Assembly (NCBI RefSeq): GCF_017115105.1
Contig: NZ_JABXKH010000058.1
Span: forward strand, 1 to 64,000
Length of the DNA: 64,000 bases
Source of the DNA: Nostoc sp. NMS2
GTDB lineage: Bacteria > Cyanobacteriota > Cyanobacteriia > Cyanobacteriales > Nostocaceae
Direction: 5' to 3'
In this document: piece after piece, positions 23,854-33,830 of the stretch
How the letters are laid out: the number at the start of each line of letters is the position of its first letter
Numbering within the stretch: the stretch's first letter is position 1
Translations under genes and position numbers: made by a program
The notes under the pieces: model-generated
What the model was told of the DNA's origin: nothing
Seen by the model: the letters and a program-made list of their open reading frames with translations, nothing else
Databases searched by the model: none

Positions 23854-26304
23854 CTAACTTCTAAGGTTTACGCCGAATTTTTCCACCAGGGCTTCGCGGA
23901 CTTTATTGTGTACTGGTTCGACTTCTGCCTCAGTAAGGGTGCGATCGCTAGCCCGATAAATTAGACGAAATGCTAAACTCCTCTGTCCTTCGGGGACGTT
24001 TTCGCCCCGATATTCATCAAATAATTCCACAGATTCGAGCAAATCTTTACCCGCTTTGGTAATTACTTTTTGAATTTCGGTAACTGAGATTTTTACGGGT
24101 GCGAAAAAGGCGATGTCGCGATCGCTAGCTGGATAGGTAGAATAGGGCTGAAATGCCGGAACTAGGACTTCATCTTGTCCTAGAGATTCTAAAAGCACAT
24201 CTAAATCCAACTGAAAAATATAAACGGAATCTGGTAAACCTTTTTCTCGTCGCAATTGGGGATGGAGTTGTCCAAAAATACCTAGCCTGTTACCCCGAAT
24301 CCACAAAGAAGCGGTGCGTCCTGGATGTAAACGATGATCTCGGCAATCGGGTTGAAATTCTACCTGCAAGGCAAGTTGCCGAAATACACTTTCTAAAATG
24401 CCTTTGGCTTCAAACCAGGTGATGGGTTCTTCGCGTCCACTTTTTGACCATTTGCCAACGGTGCGATCGCCTCCTATAATCCCAGCTAGGGCTTCTGTCT
24501 CTTGCAAACCGTCTTCTTCTCGCCAGAAAATTTGCCCGATTTCAAAGCCGTTCAGCGCACCATTACCTTGCTCTAAATTGTATTGAAAGGCATCAATCAA
24601 CCCAGATATCAAATCGTTTCGCAGCGCTGAATATTCGGCAAATAATGGGTTTGACAGTACTATCTGTCTGTCTTCTCCTGGTTTAACTAAAGAATAGTGG
24701 ATTAATTCTGTCAATCCTTCAGCCCGGAGGAAAGCCCGTAACTTGCGAATCAGTTCCTCGTCTAAAGGCAGATAACCACCTTCAGCTTTTTCTGGTAAAG
24801 TATCACAGAATCTGTTGTAACCATAGAGACGGGCGATTTCTTCAATTAAATCAATTTCTCGCTCTAAGTCGCGGTAACGATAGGGTGGGACGGAAACTGA
24901 CCATGTAGGTTGATGGTTGCTATCTTCACCTGAAGGAGTCAACTGACATCCTAGTGCAGTCAGGATGCGCTCAACATCTTGTTCTTGGAGTTCACCTGTG
25001 TCCTCTCCCAAATCGATTGGCCCTAGTATCTGATTAACTCGGTCTAAACGCAGTGCGATCAAATGACTCCAGGTAGAAGGATCGGGGCGAGTGTCGGCAA
25101 TTTCCTGCTGGACAAGAATTCCACTAGCCAATTCGCTAATTAAGGATAAGGCGCGGCGATTAGCTATTTCTAACTCAGCGCGGTTAACTCCCCGTTCATA
25201 TCTGCCAGAAGCTTCACTTCTTAAGCCTACACTGCGAGAAGAACGGCGAATTGCCACGGAATCAAATAAAGCTGCTTCTAAAACTAAGCTTTGAGTCCCT
25301 TCATGCACTTCTGTTTCTTCTCCACCCATAACTCCCGCCAATGCAACGGGTTTGTCGTTAGCAGTGATTAACAAATTTTGGGTTGCCAGGGTGCGAATTT
25401 GTCCATCCAGGGTTTTGAGGGATTCTCCATTATTAGCGAAGCGAACGCCGATGGTTAAATTTTCGCTACTTGCAACTGATTTTAAGCGATCGCAATCAAA
25501 GGCGTGCAGTGGTTGTCCCCATTCCAACAAAACATAGTTAGTAATATCCACCACATTACTTATAGGACGTACCCCAGCCGCCCGCAAACGCTGTTGCAAC
25601 CATTCGGGAGATGGAGCAATTTTGACCTGTTCAATTACCGTACCGATGTATGCAGGACAAGCTTGGGTATCGGCAATTTTTAAAGTTAAATTTCCAGTAT
25701 TTTTGCTAATAGAGACTTCACCAGGTTCAGGAATGCTCAACTTTCCACCAGTTAAAGCTGCTACTTCCCGTGCTACGCCTACCATACTCAGAGCATCAGC
25801 GCGATTAGCAGTTGCAGTTAAGTCTAAAATTACATCATCTAAACCCAACAACGGCCGCACATCACTACCCAATGGTAAATTTTCTTGGGTAAAAATATGA
25901 ATTCCGTCTACATCGGTGGGCAAACCGAGTTCCTTTAAAGAACAAATCATGCCCTGAGATGCGACACCACGGAGTTTTGCAGGTTTAATTTTTAAATCGA
26001 TATTGGGTAAGTAAGTACCCGTAGTTGCGATCGGTACATAGATATCTGCCTTCACATTGGCAGCGCCACAGACAATATTTAAAGCCTCATCAGCACCGAT
26101 ATCGACTTGACAAACACTTAATTTATCGGCGTTGGGGTGGGGTTGACGCTCAAGCACTTTCCCTACAACCACGCCATTTGCCCAAGTGCGGCGATCTTCA
26201 ATATCTTCAACCTCAAACCCTGCCATTGTCAGGGTTTCGGCTAATTCTTCTGGACTAAGTTTTATCTCTACTAGTTCGCGCAGCCAATTTAGAGAAATAC
26301 GCAT
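23854..26304 (-). CDS. pheT: Phenylalanine-tRNA ligase beta subunit
   Basis: 816 residues, the full length for bacterial PheT. Order of domains: N-terminal [20 protein letters not shown]; tRNA-binding OB fold at about 39-150 ([31 protein letters not shown]); B3/B4 editing domain at about 210-390 ([32 protein letters not shown]); B5 domain at about 410-490; catalytic-like core (FEIGQIFW); and the anticodon-binding FDX-ACB domain at the end ([34 protein letters not shown]). It pairs with PheS, which is not in this window, as is usual in cyanobacteria. Ordinary housekeeping gene. Confidence 0.98.
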   Translation of the reverse strand: MRISLNWLRELVEIKLSPEELAETLTMAGFEVEDIEDRRTWANGVVVGKVLERQPHPNADKLSVCQVDIGADEALNIVCGAANVKADIYVPIATTGTYLPNIDLKIKPAKLRGVASQGMICSLKELGLPTDVDGIHIFTQENLPLGSDVRPLLGLDDVILDLTATANRADALSMVGVAREVAALTGGKLSIPEPGEVSISKNTGNLTLKIADTQACPAYIGTVIEQVKIAPSPEWLQQRLRAAGVRPISNVVDITNYVLLEWGQPLHAFDCDRLKSVASSENLTIGVRFANNGESLKTLDGQIRTLATQNLLITANDKPVALAGVMGGEETEVHEGTQSLVLEAALFDSVAIRRSSRSVGLRSEASGRYERGVNRAELEIANRRALSLISELASGILVQQEIADTRPDPSTWSHLIALRLDRVNQILGPIDLGEDTGELQEQDVERILTALGCQLTPSGEDSNHQPTWSVSVPPYRYRDLEREIDLIEEIARLYGYNRFCDTLPEKAEGGYLPLDEELIRKLRAFLRAEGLTELIHYSLVKPGEDRQIVLSNPLFAEYSALRNDLISGLIDAFQYNLEQGNGALNGFEIGQIFWREEDGLQETEALAGIIGGDRTVGKWSKSGREEPITWFEAKGILESVFRQLALQVEFQPDCRDHRLHPGRTASLWIRGNRLGIFGQLHPQLRREKGLPDSVYIFQLDLDVLLESLGQDEVLVPAFQPYSTYPASDRDIAFFAPVKISVTEIQKVITKAGKDLLESVELFDEYRGENVPEGQRSLAFRLIYRASDRTLTEAEVEPVHNKVREALVEKFGVNLRS

Positions 26305-26523
26305 GGAGTGTGCTTGTTTTAGGAATCGTCTTTTGTTCTTATTTTAGGGTGCAAAAAGCGATCGATGGCTACTCATCCCGCAAAGCATACCCTTTCACTT
26401 GAACAATCCTACTACGTTAGACTGGCAGAACAATCTCTCATGCTAATCTTTTCTTGTCGTCTTGGGTTATGTCAATGTGGGAGAGATGTTTGCTAGGAGA
26501 GATTCAGTAGCTTCTATATACAA

Positions 26524-26700
26524 ATGGAACCCACGATTGAACAGTTAAAGGCTTTCTACGATTTATGTGTGCGAGTAAGTAACCTACTACAAACAATTGA
26601 GCTAACCAGGTATGACACGCGATCGCAAAGAATAGTAGTGCTAATCGGTCAAACAATTCAAGTAGAAATTTTGAGTAACGGAGAGGAAATTATCCAATGA
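26524..26700 (+). CDS. Small cyanobacterial protein, first of a coupled pair (DUF6888-like)
   Basis: A 58-residue frame starting MEPTIEQLKAFYDLCVRVSN and ending EEIIQ. Its stop overlaps the ATG of the next gene (ATGA), the classic layout of a coupled two-gene unit. The sequence recalls the small cyanobacterial family annotated DUF6888, which is regularly found next to a DUF6887 gene. The function of the pair is unknown; size and coupling recall toxin-antitoxin modules, but no catalytic motif is seen. Confidence 0.7.
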   Translation: MEPTIEQLKAFYDLCVRVSNLLQTIELTRYDTRSQRIVVLIGQTIQVEILSNGEEIIQ

Positions 26701-26879
26701 GTAATTTAGATTATCAGCAATTAACTGAAGCAGAATTACGGGAATATGTAAAGCATCATCCCCAGGATGAAGAAGCTTTTCAGCATTATCTGAGAATTGT
26801 TAGAGCCAAGCCAAATAGGGTTGTAGTTAGCACGGGTGAACAGTTGGAGGCTGAGTTAAGGAAAAGACTGGCATTATGA
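26697..26879 (+). CDS. Small cyanobacterial protein, second of a coupled pair (DUF6887-like)
   Basis: A 60-residue protein: MSNLDYQQLTEAELREYVKH, then HPQDEEAFQHYLRIVRAKP and a charged C-terminal helix ending ELRKRLAL. It resembles the DUF6887 family from memory. It starts four bases before the end of the upstream small gene, so the two are translated together, with gagag as ribosome site. Unknown function. Confidence 0.75.
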   Translation: MSNLDYQQLTEAELREYVKHHPQDEEAFQHYLRIVRAKPNRVVVSTGEQLEAELRKRLAL

Positions 26880-27184
26880 ACAAAACCCTTTATTTACTAC
26901 AGACATTATTATCTCTTAGGTTGTTAGGTGCGTAGGCGTAGCCCGCACTTCGACTTCGCTCAGTGACCGTCGTAGACATCGCCTGAGATTAAAATAATGG
27001 TTTTTAACCCACGGAGGTGGGTAAAGTCTCGTGTAGCCAAGCCAGTGCGTTGGGCGGGCAATGCCCGACTTGAAGCACCTGGCGCGCGACTTATAGTCGC
27101 CAGGCCTTTTAAGCTAAAACACATCTAATTTGCATATTAAAATTTTCTCAATATCTTGTGGGGTGGGCAACATGAGCGCCCTGA
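26880..27184. other. Repeat-rich intergenic region
   Basis: 305 bp without a gene. It contains cgacttcgctcag, aacccacggaggtgggt (27007-27023, also at 45030) and ggcgggcaatgcccgac/ggcgcgcgacttatagtcgcc palindromes, all interspersed repeats seen elsewhere in the window. Confidence 0.7.
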
Positions 27185-27265
27185 TTATGCAACTTGAATG
27201 CTGATTAGCTTAAAACATCCTCTGAGAGCTAAAGACCAGACTGAAGTATCAACAATGACTTTCAT
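27185..27265 (-). pseudogene. vapC: Truncated vapC (PIN-domain toxin) remnant
   Basis: The frame begins MKVIVDTSVWSLALRG, the standard start of VapC PIN-domain RNases including the first catalytic Asp (D6), and overlaps the antitoxin stop (ATGA) as in intact vapBC operons. After about 16 residues the similarity ends and a stop follows at residue 27. The other acidic residues and the rest of the roughly 130-residue domain are missing, so the toxin is dead. The break lies near 27217, next to repeat-rich DNA. Confidence 0.8.
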
Positions 27266-27462
27266 CCACTCCGGCGCTGTTGCTTGTAGTCATAATCATC
27301 GTCGTATTCAATCGTGCCAAATAGCTCCATAATCTTCAATTGCTTTTGACGCTCTACATCCTCTCGTAATGCCTCTTCAACAACGGCATCCTTAGTTGGA
27401 TGACCACCAAGTTCGATAGCTTCCTTAATTAAGTTTTCGTCCATTTCTAAATTAGTAGCCAT
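27262..27462 (-). CDS. vapB: VapB-type antitoxin (DUF2191-like)
   Basis: A 66-residue antitoxin: MATNLEMDENLIKEAIELGG then HPTKDAVVEEALREDVERQK gives a ribbon-helix-helix-like DNA-binding part, and LKIMELFGTIEYDDDYDYKQ is the toxin-binding tail with the typical L-F-G-I-(E/D)-(Y/W) pattern. It is intact while its vapC partner is truncated. It may have been kept as a regulator, as an anti-toxin against related VapC proteins, or simply not yet lost. Confidence 0.88.
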   Translation of the reverse strand: MATNLEMDENLIKEAIELGGHPTKDAVVEEALREDVERQKQLKIMELFGTIEYDDDYDYKQQRRSG

Positions 27463-27515
27463 GTGCAGATTCTGATAATTACGAATTACGAATTTTCAAA
27501 GGTTTCGTGGTTAAT

Positions 27516-28901
27516 TTAAGTCAAATGCATGAAGACTATTTTCAGTAATTCGGCGCGAGTAAACGGTTTAGTCAGATATCCAGATGCCCCAACCAATTTA
27601 GCTTTTACTTTATCGACAATTCCTTTATTCCCAGTCACAAAAATGATGGGAGTTTTTTGAAATATTGAATTATTTCGTATAATCCGACACAACTCATAAC
27701 CATCTATTCCTAGCATATTTAAATCCAACAAAATTAAGTCCGGTTTGTGCCTTATAATTGATAAAACGGCTTTTACTGGATCGTTAATAGTCACCACAGA
27801 AAAATTTTCATTTTCTAAGAAACGGCTGATTTCTTTGAGAATTGTCGGGCTATCATCTACAGAAACGATTTTGTGAACTTTTTGTGCCGTTACAGTAGCA
27901 GCTGTTACTTTTTGGGAAGCAGGATTTATGTTATTTGATATTGTTGGTTCCTGAAAGTTTTCTTGGGGAGGAGGAGAAATCTGTGGTAATCGTTGAACAT
28001 GAGATATATTCTCTTCAGCAATATCGGGGAAAGAGTTGACGGTGCTATTTAGCTCTTTTGTGGTATAATCTATCTCTGGAATTAGTTTTGAGAAAAGCGA
28101 TTGCTCTTCAAATAGCTTTGGTAACTTATCAAATGGTGGATCGGGTTCATGCAAGATAATCGCACCATTAAGTATGTAAGGGTATAAATTACGAGCTAGT
28201 TGGATTTCATCTTGATTCAAAATTGTTGCCAGATGACACAAGCTGAAACCCTTCATCCAATTAATTAAATCTGACTGAAGTTCTGGTAAATCTTTTTCCT
28301 CAATTTTGCTATTAATCAACAGATATGGACGTTGATATGGAGAAGAAATTTGTGGAACAAAAGCTTGCCAATTATCTAATCTTCCTTGGCAACGTTCTAG
28401 AATCTTTTCTACATCTAGCCTACAAATTCTTGGCATTTTCTCAAGTGGTTCTGTTAATTCATAAGTACCTTCTTTAATGAGCAAAAATGATTCAATCACC
28501 TCTTTAACTAATTCTTGAATCAGCACTGCTGCTTGTGTAGAATGTAGATGTTGTTGACTAACAAGCCATGATATCGCCTGATATTCAGGAGGGTGGCTTC
28601 TGCAATTGCTGTCATATTCGAGTAACTGAATGTGGGAGTCAGGTTCAAACATCAGACGGACTTGAACCCGAACCTCGCTAGTAAGCAGGGGAATTTGGTG
28701 GCTGAGGCGGCGCAAATGGCGTTCTAGTCGGTCAAAAGGTTCCACTGAATGGGTAGCGTAAGTTATTTTGCCCTGTTCTAAGTAAATTGACCAACGAACT
28801 GAGTTACTTAATGCTTGTAAACAAGTACTGTCAAAGCAATTGGATAACTGTCTTAACAAACTTAGAGGACGTAGTTTGATGAATGCACCTGAGTTATTCA
28901 T
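27516..28901 (-). CDS. PatA/PixG-type response regulator with PATAN domain
   Basis: A 461-residue protein. The N-terminal and middle parts (WSIYLEQGKITYATHSVEPF, a DRLERHLRRL helix, then RPYLLINSKIEE and MKGFSLCHLATIL) match the PATAN-containing regulators of cyanobacteria such as PatA, PixG and phototaxis regulators. The C-terminal receiver (about 340-461) is complete: VSVDDSP acidic pair, LILLDLNMLGIDGYE with the phospho-acceptor Asp, VTGNKG and GYLTKPF. ATG 28901 is preferred over the TTG at 28958 because family members begin near SGAFIKLRPLSLL. No DNA-binding domain. PatA itself affects heterocyst pattern, but orthology is not claimed. Confidence 0.88.
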   Translation of the reverse strand: MNNSGAFIKLRPLSLLRQLSNCFDSTCLQALSNSVRWSIYLEQGKITYATHSVEPFDRLERHLRRLSHQIPLLTSEVRVQVRLMFEPDSHIQLLEYDSNCRSHPPEYQAISWLVSQQHLHSTQAAVLIQELVKEVIESFLLIKEGTYELTEPLEKMPRICRLDVEKILERCQGRLDNWQAFVPQISSPYQRPYLLINSKIEEKDLPELQSDLINWMKGFSLCHLATILNQDEIQLARNLYPYILNGAIILHEPDPPFDKLPKLFEEQSLFSKLIPEIDYTTKELNSTVNSFPDIAEENISHVQRLPQISPPPQENFQEPTISNNINPASQKVTAATVTAQKVHKIVSVDDSPTILKEISRFLENENFSVVTINDPVKAVLSIIRHKPDLILLDLNMLGIDGYELCRIIRNNSIFQKTPIIFVTGNKGIVDKVKAKLVGASGYLTKPFTRAELLKIVFMHLT

Positions 28902-28958
28902 ATTTTTCAAGTTTTTTGCGGAATCAACAACTGAACATTTGTAGATTGAAAATATCAA

Positions 28959-29742
28959 CTATGAAGTATTTTCTTCTTGGTAATATTTATCTACGTACAA
29001 GTTATTCCTTTTAAAATATATACATATTTTAAAAATTATAAGTTTTATAACTCATTTGTTACATTTGGTACTTTTTACTTAATTTATCTCAAACCACAAG
29101 GAAGTAAGTATGAATAAAGATAAACATTGATCTATAGGAATCCGATTTGATTAATGAACATACTTGTGTAGGGAGGGAATAGGGAACAGGGAACAGAAAA
29201 GAAGGGAGTTAGAGGTGTACTGAGTTTTTTCAGAAATCAAATATGAGTCCTATAGCTAGACTATTCAGTAGATGTTGGTTAACTCTGGATAGCCACTCTC
29301 GACAACTCTTCCCTTAAGACCTTAGCAATGGCGTTTATGCCTACTCACACAAAGCAGGCAAATTTGATTCAAAGTTCACACAGTTACGCTGGTATACTTC
29401 TAAAGTTAACGATCTTGATTATGGTTAATAATTTTTCTGTAAAGGAAGGATTCTTCTACATACAATCTTTAAAAACTTATCTAGGAAAGTTTACGTATTT
29501 ATTGTACTGTAGGTTTAATGGATATAAATTTTTGGTAGATACATTACAACAGGTAACACTGGGTTTTGATAAACTCTTTTTTGCTAAACTAAGCTGTACT
29601 CAAGTTTTTCTTAAAAAATATATTGAGAACTTCATGAAAATAATTTGTTTAATAAATATTAGAGCATCTACCACTAGATACTATATTCTATAGTCGCCTC
29701 GACGACTGAAATTATATACTCGGACAAAAAGGAAATAAAGCT
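28959..29742. other. Long intergenic region before the vWA/PP2C/kinase genes
   Basis: 784 bp, AT-rich. It holds a 124-bp inverted-repeat element (29132-29255). An open frame at 29328-29693 lacks a recognisable product and has AT-driven composition. The rest must include the promoters of the PatA-like gene and of the vWA gene. Confidence 0.6.
29132..29255. repeat. Miniature inverted-repeat element, ctataggactcat type
   Basis: Terminal inverted repeats of about 21 bp: ctataggaatccgatttgat on the left and atcaaatatgagtcctatag on the right, four mismatches. The core is a gggaatagggaacagg tandem stretch. No clear target duplication. Distinct from the gggagcatccc family. Confidence 0.75.
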
Positions 29743-30444
29743 TTGAACTTTAACATAACACAAAAAGTTATGCATGATACATTAAGACTTGATGAAGTAG
29801 TAGAATTTGCTGAGAACCCAGAACCACGTTGTCCTTGTGTACTTTTACTAGATACATCTGGCTCGATGCAAGGAGATCCGATTGAGGCTTTAAATCAGGG
29901 TTTACTCAGTTTAAAGGATGAATTAGTCAAAAATTCCTTAGCTGCCAGACGGGTGGAAGTGGCGATCGTAACTTTTGATAGTAATGTCAATGTAGTACAA
30001 GACTTTGTGACTGCCGATCAATTCACTCCGCCCATTTTAACGGCACAGGGCTTGACTACAATGGGTGCAGGCATTCATAAAGCTTTGGACATAATTCAAG
30101 AGCGGAAATCTCAGTATCGGACTAATGGGATTGCTTACTATCGTCCCTGGGTATTCATGATTACCGATGGAGAACCCCAAGGTGAGTTAGAGAATGTGGT
30201 AGAGCAAGCATCCGTGCGTTTACAGGGAGATGAAGCAAATAAACGGGTAGCATTTTTTACAGTAGGTGTCGAAAATGCGAATATGACCCGTTTGAATCAA
30301 ATAACTGTGCGTACACCTTTGAAACTCAAAGGATTAAATTTCATTGAGATGTTTGTCTGGCTATCAACTAGTATGTCAGCTGTTTCTCATTCGCAGGTGG
30401 ATGAACAGGTAGCACTACCGCCGATTGGTTGGGGGACTGTTTAA
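29743..30444 (+). CDS. TerY-like von Willebrand factor A protein
   Basis: A 233-residue vWA domain protein. The metal-ion site is intact: CVLLLDTSGSMQGDP (D37-x-S39-x-S41), LTTMGAGIHKAL with the Thr, and VFMITDGEPQGE with the second Asp. It lies directly upstream of a PP2C phosphatase and a Ser/Thr kinase. This is the TerY-phosphatase-kinase triad described for Ter-type stress systems, here without ter genes. I keep the TTG at 29743 because aaagga lies nine bases before it; the ATG at 29770 has no ribosome site. Likely a scaffold for the kinase/phosphatase switch (inference from known triads). Confidence 0.9.
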   Translation: MNFNITQKVMHDTLRLDEVVEFAENPEPRCPCVLLLDTSGSMQGDPIEALNQGLLSLKDELVKNSLAARRVEVAIVTFDSNVNVVQDFVTADQFTPPILTAQGLTTMGAGIHKALDIIQERKSQYRTNGIAYYRPWVFMITDGEPQGELENVVEQASVRLQGDEANKRVAFFTVGVENANMTRLNQITVRTPLKLKGLNFIEMFVWLSTSMSAVSHSQVDEQVALPPIGWGTV

Positions 30445-30462
30445 TTTAAAAATCGCAGCTTG

Positions 30463-31278
30463 ATGTTTACACAGCGAGCTGTTGAAAAAAAATCTATGAA
30501 AATATCAAAACAGATTGCTCAATGGCGGATTGTGGCTGCATCTGTATGTGGTACAAGTCACTTAAAAAACAAGCAGTTATGTCAGGATGCTCATCACTGG
30601 CAAATATTGTCCGATAATGTTTTGGTGGCAGCCGCAGCAGATGGCGCGGGTTCTGCTACCCTTGGGAAAGTGGGAGCGATGATTGCTGTGGAAACAGCAA
30701 TAGAAAGCATTTCCACCAAAGGAATCACCCGAAAAATTTTGAGTGATGATGCATTTGTGCGATCGCTCTTAAATGATGCCATACTAGCCGCCAAAAAAGC
30801 TGTGGAGGCGGAAGCGGCTACTTGTGACAAACAGCCTCAAGACTTAGCAACTACCTTAATTATGATGGTTGCCACACCCGAAGTTGTAGCTGTAGTGCAA
30901 ATAGGTGATGGTTTGGCAGTGGCAAAAGATAGCATGGGCAATCTCCTCGCTCTGACTATACCTGATAGCGGCGAGTACATTAACGAAACCACTTTTTTAA
31001 CTTCTCCTACTGCCTTAGATACAGCGCAGATGAGATTATGGCGCACCGACATAGTTAATGTTGGTATCATCACCGACGGACTACAAATGCTGGCTTTGAA
31101 TATGGTTGTTGGAGAACCTCACAAACCATTCTTTTTTCCACTGTTTGAATTTGTAGCTAATACTGAAGATAAGACAGAAGCGAAGGAGCAGTTAGTAAAG
31201 TTTTTACGATCAGACCGAATTACACAACGCACTGATGATGATTTAACACTCATCATAGCTGCATTTAACGACTCATGA
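30463..31278 (+). CDS. PP2C-type Ser/Thr phosphatase
   Basis: A 271-residue protein phosphatase. Metal-binding motifs are visible: CQDAHHW, AAADGAGSA, IGDGLAV, TDGLQM and the final TDDDLTLIIA. The alternative start is ATG 30496 (MKISKQIAQWRIV); neither start has a strong ribosome site. It is 18 bp downstream of the vWA gene and 56 bp upstream of the kinase, which fits one operon with opposing kinase and phosphatase activities. Confidence 0.92.
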   Translation: MFTQRAVEKKSMKISKQIAQWRIVAASVCGTSHLKNKQLCQDAHHWQILSDNVLVAAAADGAGSATLGKVGAMIAVETAIESISTKGITRKILSDDAFVRSLLNDAILAAKKAVEAEAATCDKQPQDLATTLIMMVATPEVVAVVQIGDGLAVAKDSMGNLLALTIPDSGEYINETTFLTSPTALDTAQMRLWRTDIVNVGIITDGLQMLALNMVVGEPHKPFFFPLFEFVANTEDKTEAKEQLVKFLRSDRITQRTDDDLTLIIAAFNDS

Positions 31279-31334
31279 GCAATCAATTTACAGGTTTCAC
31301 ATCTTAGATAACTTCCGTTAGCGGTAATTTCATT

Positions 31335-33503
31335 ATGCAGGTACTACGTTGTTCCCCTAGAAAAGAAATCCTCAGCCTCAATGTCAGTTTGGGGCGTGGC
31401 GGAGAAGCTTGTGTTTATGCAGTGCCATCTGATAACGACTTGGTGGCGAAGATTTACCACAAGCCAACTACAGCCCATGCTGATAAATTAGAGGCGATGC
31501 TTGCCAACCCGCCAGAAAACCCTACAGCTAGTTTGGGGCATATCTCTATCGCTTGGCCAGAGGATTTATTGCGGACACCAGATGGCAAAAATAGCATCTT
31601 AGGCTTTTTGATGCCACGGATTCAGGGGATGCGTCCAATCATCGACTTTTACAACCCCAGAACCCGTCGTCAACACTGTCCCCTATTCAACTATCAGTAC
31701 CTGCTCCGCACGGCTCGTAACTTGGCGGCAGCAATTGCTGCTTTGCACGCTAGTGGATATTGTATTGGTGATGTGAACGAGTCCAATATCCTCGTCAGTG
31801 ATACCGCCCTGGTGACTTTGATAGACACAGACTCTTTCCAAGTACTCGACCCCAACAGCAATGTTGTTTATCGTTGCCCAGTTGGAAAACCAGAGTTTAC
31901 GCCACCAGAATTACAGAATAAAACTTTTGCCCAACACGATCGCGAAATTTCTCACGATTTATTTGGGTTAGCGGTGCTGGTATTCCAACTCTTAATGGAA
32001 GGCACTCACCCATTTTCGGGGATTTTTCAAGGCTCTATTGAGCCACCACCTTATGAAGCTCGCATTGCATCGGGGCATTTCACTTATAGCCAAAAGCGGT
32101 ACGTACCCTACCTACCTACCCCCATTGCACCCCCTTGGGAAATTCTTCATCCCAGCCTCCAAGAACTATTTGTGCGTTGTTTTGAAGAGGGTCATAACAA
32201 CCCAGAGTTGCGCCCCAATGCCCAGACTTGGCTCTCAGCCATCGCTGAAGCCGAAGATTCCTTAATTACCTGCACCACAAATCCCCAGCATCGCTACAAC
32301 AACCACATACGTAGCTGTCCGTGGTGTGAACGTACCGTGCGATTAGGCGGACGCGACCCCTTCCCATCACATCGGGCTATAGAAGCTAGAGAACATCTCC
32401 AACCGCGAATCAAAGCGAAAAAGCGCTACACCCAGACACCGCATTTTCCCCAACGAAGTATGTCACCGCACTCAGTTAATTATTGGCAGCCAATAATTAC
32501 CCCAAGCGGTGCATCTTATAAACCTTCCAAGAAGTCAAAATTGTACCCAGTTATTTGCTGCTTACTGGGTTTCGGTTTATTGGGATATGCGGACGTAATG
32601 ATTAAATTTACTCAGCCGTTGGTTTCACAAAATGCTTACACTCAACAAACATTAAAGTCTCGCCAGACAATTAATAAACTCAGCTTCGCTGATTACTTTC
32701 AGCAGGGTGATGCTGCTTACAAAGACCGAGACTACGAAAAAGCAGTTGCCAGCTTTACCGGAGCAATTGAACAACAACCGACACACGCTATGGCAATTGT
32801 AAATCGGGGCAATGCCCGCTATAACCTCAAAGACTACGAAGGGGCAGTCGCAGATTATAGCCAAGCTCTCAAAATCAATCCCAATCAAACCAAAGCCCTT
32901 GTGAATCGGGGTAATGCCCGCTATATGCTTGCCGAATATAGCAACGATCCTGATACAGAGTATAACCTAGCGATCGCAGACTATAATCGAGCCATCGGTC
33001 TGGATGATCACGAAATTGAAGCTTATATCAGACGGGGGATTGTCCGCACCCAAATGGCTAAATATAGCGGTGAATCTCAACAAGTTTACAAAAAAGCGAT
33101 CGCAGATTTTACTCAAGCCATAAAACGTAATGTATCCCAAGCAGAAGCTTACTTTCAGCGAGGTGTTGTCTATTATCAAATTGCTCAATATAGCAGCAAT
33201 TATGAGCAAGAATATAATCTAGCGATCGCTGACTTTAACCATGCATTAACCCTAAGCCCTAAACTAGCAAAAGTATATCTCAAACGAGGTATGGTTCGTT
33301 ATGAACTAGCACAATATGGTGGTAGTGAATCTAACAAAAATCAGGCGAAAGCTATCGAAGATGTAGAGGTATCTGCCAAAATGTTTCTTGAGCAAGATGA
33401 TATGGATAATTATCAGCAAGCACTTAGTAACTTATGTGTAGTCGTAGAACGCAAATGCGATCCTTTATTTCAAAGCTCAACTAATTTAGAAAAAACTAAC
33501 TAA
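31335..33503 (+). CDS. Ser/Thr protein kinase with zinc ribbon, membrane helix and TPR repeats
   Basis: 722 residues. The kinase domain is at about 12-305: glycine loop GRGGEACVY (20-28), Lys K39, catalytic GDVNESN with D146 and N151, and D164 in LIDTDSF at the DFG place; the residues needed for catalysis are present. A zinc ribbon follows (C313, H319, C328, C331). A membrane helix lies at about 403-420, and TPR units at about 440-700, each with A(I/V)ADYxxAI-type helices and irregular insertions (AEYSNDPDTEYNLA, AKYSGESQQVYKKA). This kinase type is the third member of the TerY triad. A hairpin terminator follows at 33561. A possible source of phosphate for the FHA protein at 2950, unproven. 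Confidence 0.92.
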   Translation: MQVLRCSPRKEILSLNVSLGRGGEACVYAVPSDNDLVAKIYHKPTTAHADKLEAMLANPPENPTASLGHISIAWPEDLLRTPDGKNSILGFLMPRIQGMRPIIDFYNPRTRRQHCPLFNYQYLLRTARNLAAAIAALHASGYCIGDVNESNILVSDTALVTLIDTDSFQVLDPNSNVVYRCPVGKPEFTPPELQNKTFAQHDREISHDLFGLAVLVFQLLMEGTHPFSGIFQGSIEPPPYEARIASGHFTYSQKRYVPYLPTPIAPPWEILHPSLQELFVRCFEEGHNNPELRPNAQTWLSAIAEAEDSLITCTTNPQHRYNNHIRSCPWCERTVRLGGRDPFPSHRAIEAREHLQPRIKAKKRYTQTPHFPQRSMSPHSVNYWQPIITPSGASYKPSKKSKLYPVICCLLGFGLLGYADVMIKFTQPLVSQNAYTQQTLKSRQTINKLSFADYFQQGDAAYKDRDYEKAVASFTGAIEQQPTHAMAIVNRGNARYNLKDYEGAVADYSQALKINPNQTKALVNRGNARYMLAEYSNDPDTEYNLAIADYNRAIGLDDHEIEAYIRRGIVRTQMAKYSGESQQVYKKAIADFTQAIKRNVSQAEAYFQRGVVYYQIAQYSSNYEQEYNLAIADFNHALTLSPKLAKVYLKRGMVRYELAQYGGSESNKNQAKAIEDVEVSAKMFLEQDDMDNYQQALSNLCVVVERKCDPLFQSSTNLEKTN

Positions 33504-33560
33504 AAACAAGTAAGTTTTTTGACTTGCATATTATCGGTTTTGATTGGAGAAATCAAGCCT

Positions 33561-33590
33561 AACTAGGGTTAGCATCAGCTAGCCCTAGTT
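33561..33590 (+). terminator. Rho-independent-type hairpin after the kinase gene
   Basis: aactagggttagc, loop atca, gctagccctagtt: a 13-bp stem with one G-T pair, followed by atttattt. It separates the signalling operon from the HEP island. Confidence 0.75.
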
Positions 33591-33830
33591 ATTTATTTGG
33601 TAACATTTTTATTTAATTAAATAATTTAATTTTCATGTTTATAGATATTCATAGAGCTTTTACATAGAAAAGATGTTAATTTATCTTTCCTTTATAATTT
33701 CGGGGAAAATTACAGTTAGATTATTGACTGAGAAAAACAAATCAGAAATCAATTTTTCTCAATCTAAGTGCATCCTCTTCATGTCGAAAAGTCAAAAAAT
33801 AATATCCCTACAAATCTCCGAGGTAATTGC

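Noticed and set aside
29328-29693. 121-residue open frame on the plus strand
   Set aside because: No recognisable domain, biased AT-rich composition, no good ribosome site, and it lies in a long regulatory gap; kept as noncoding.
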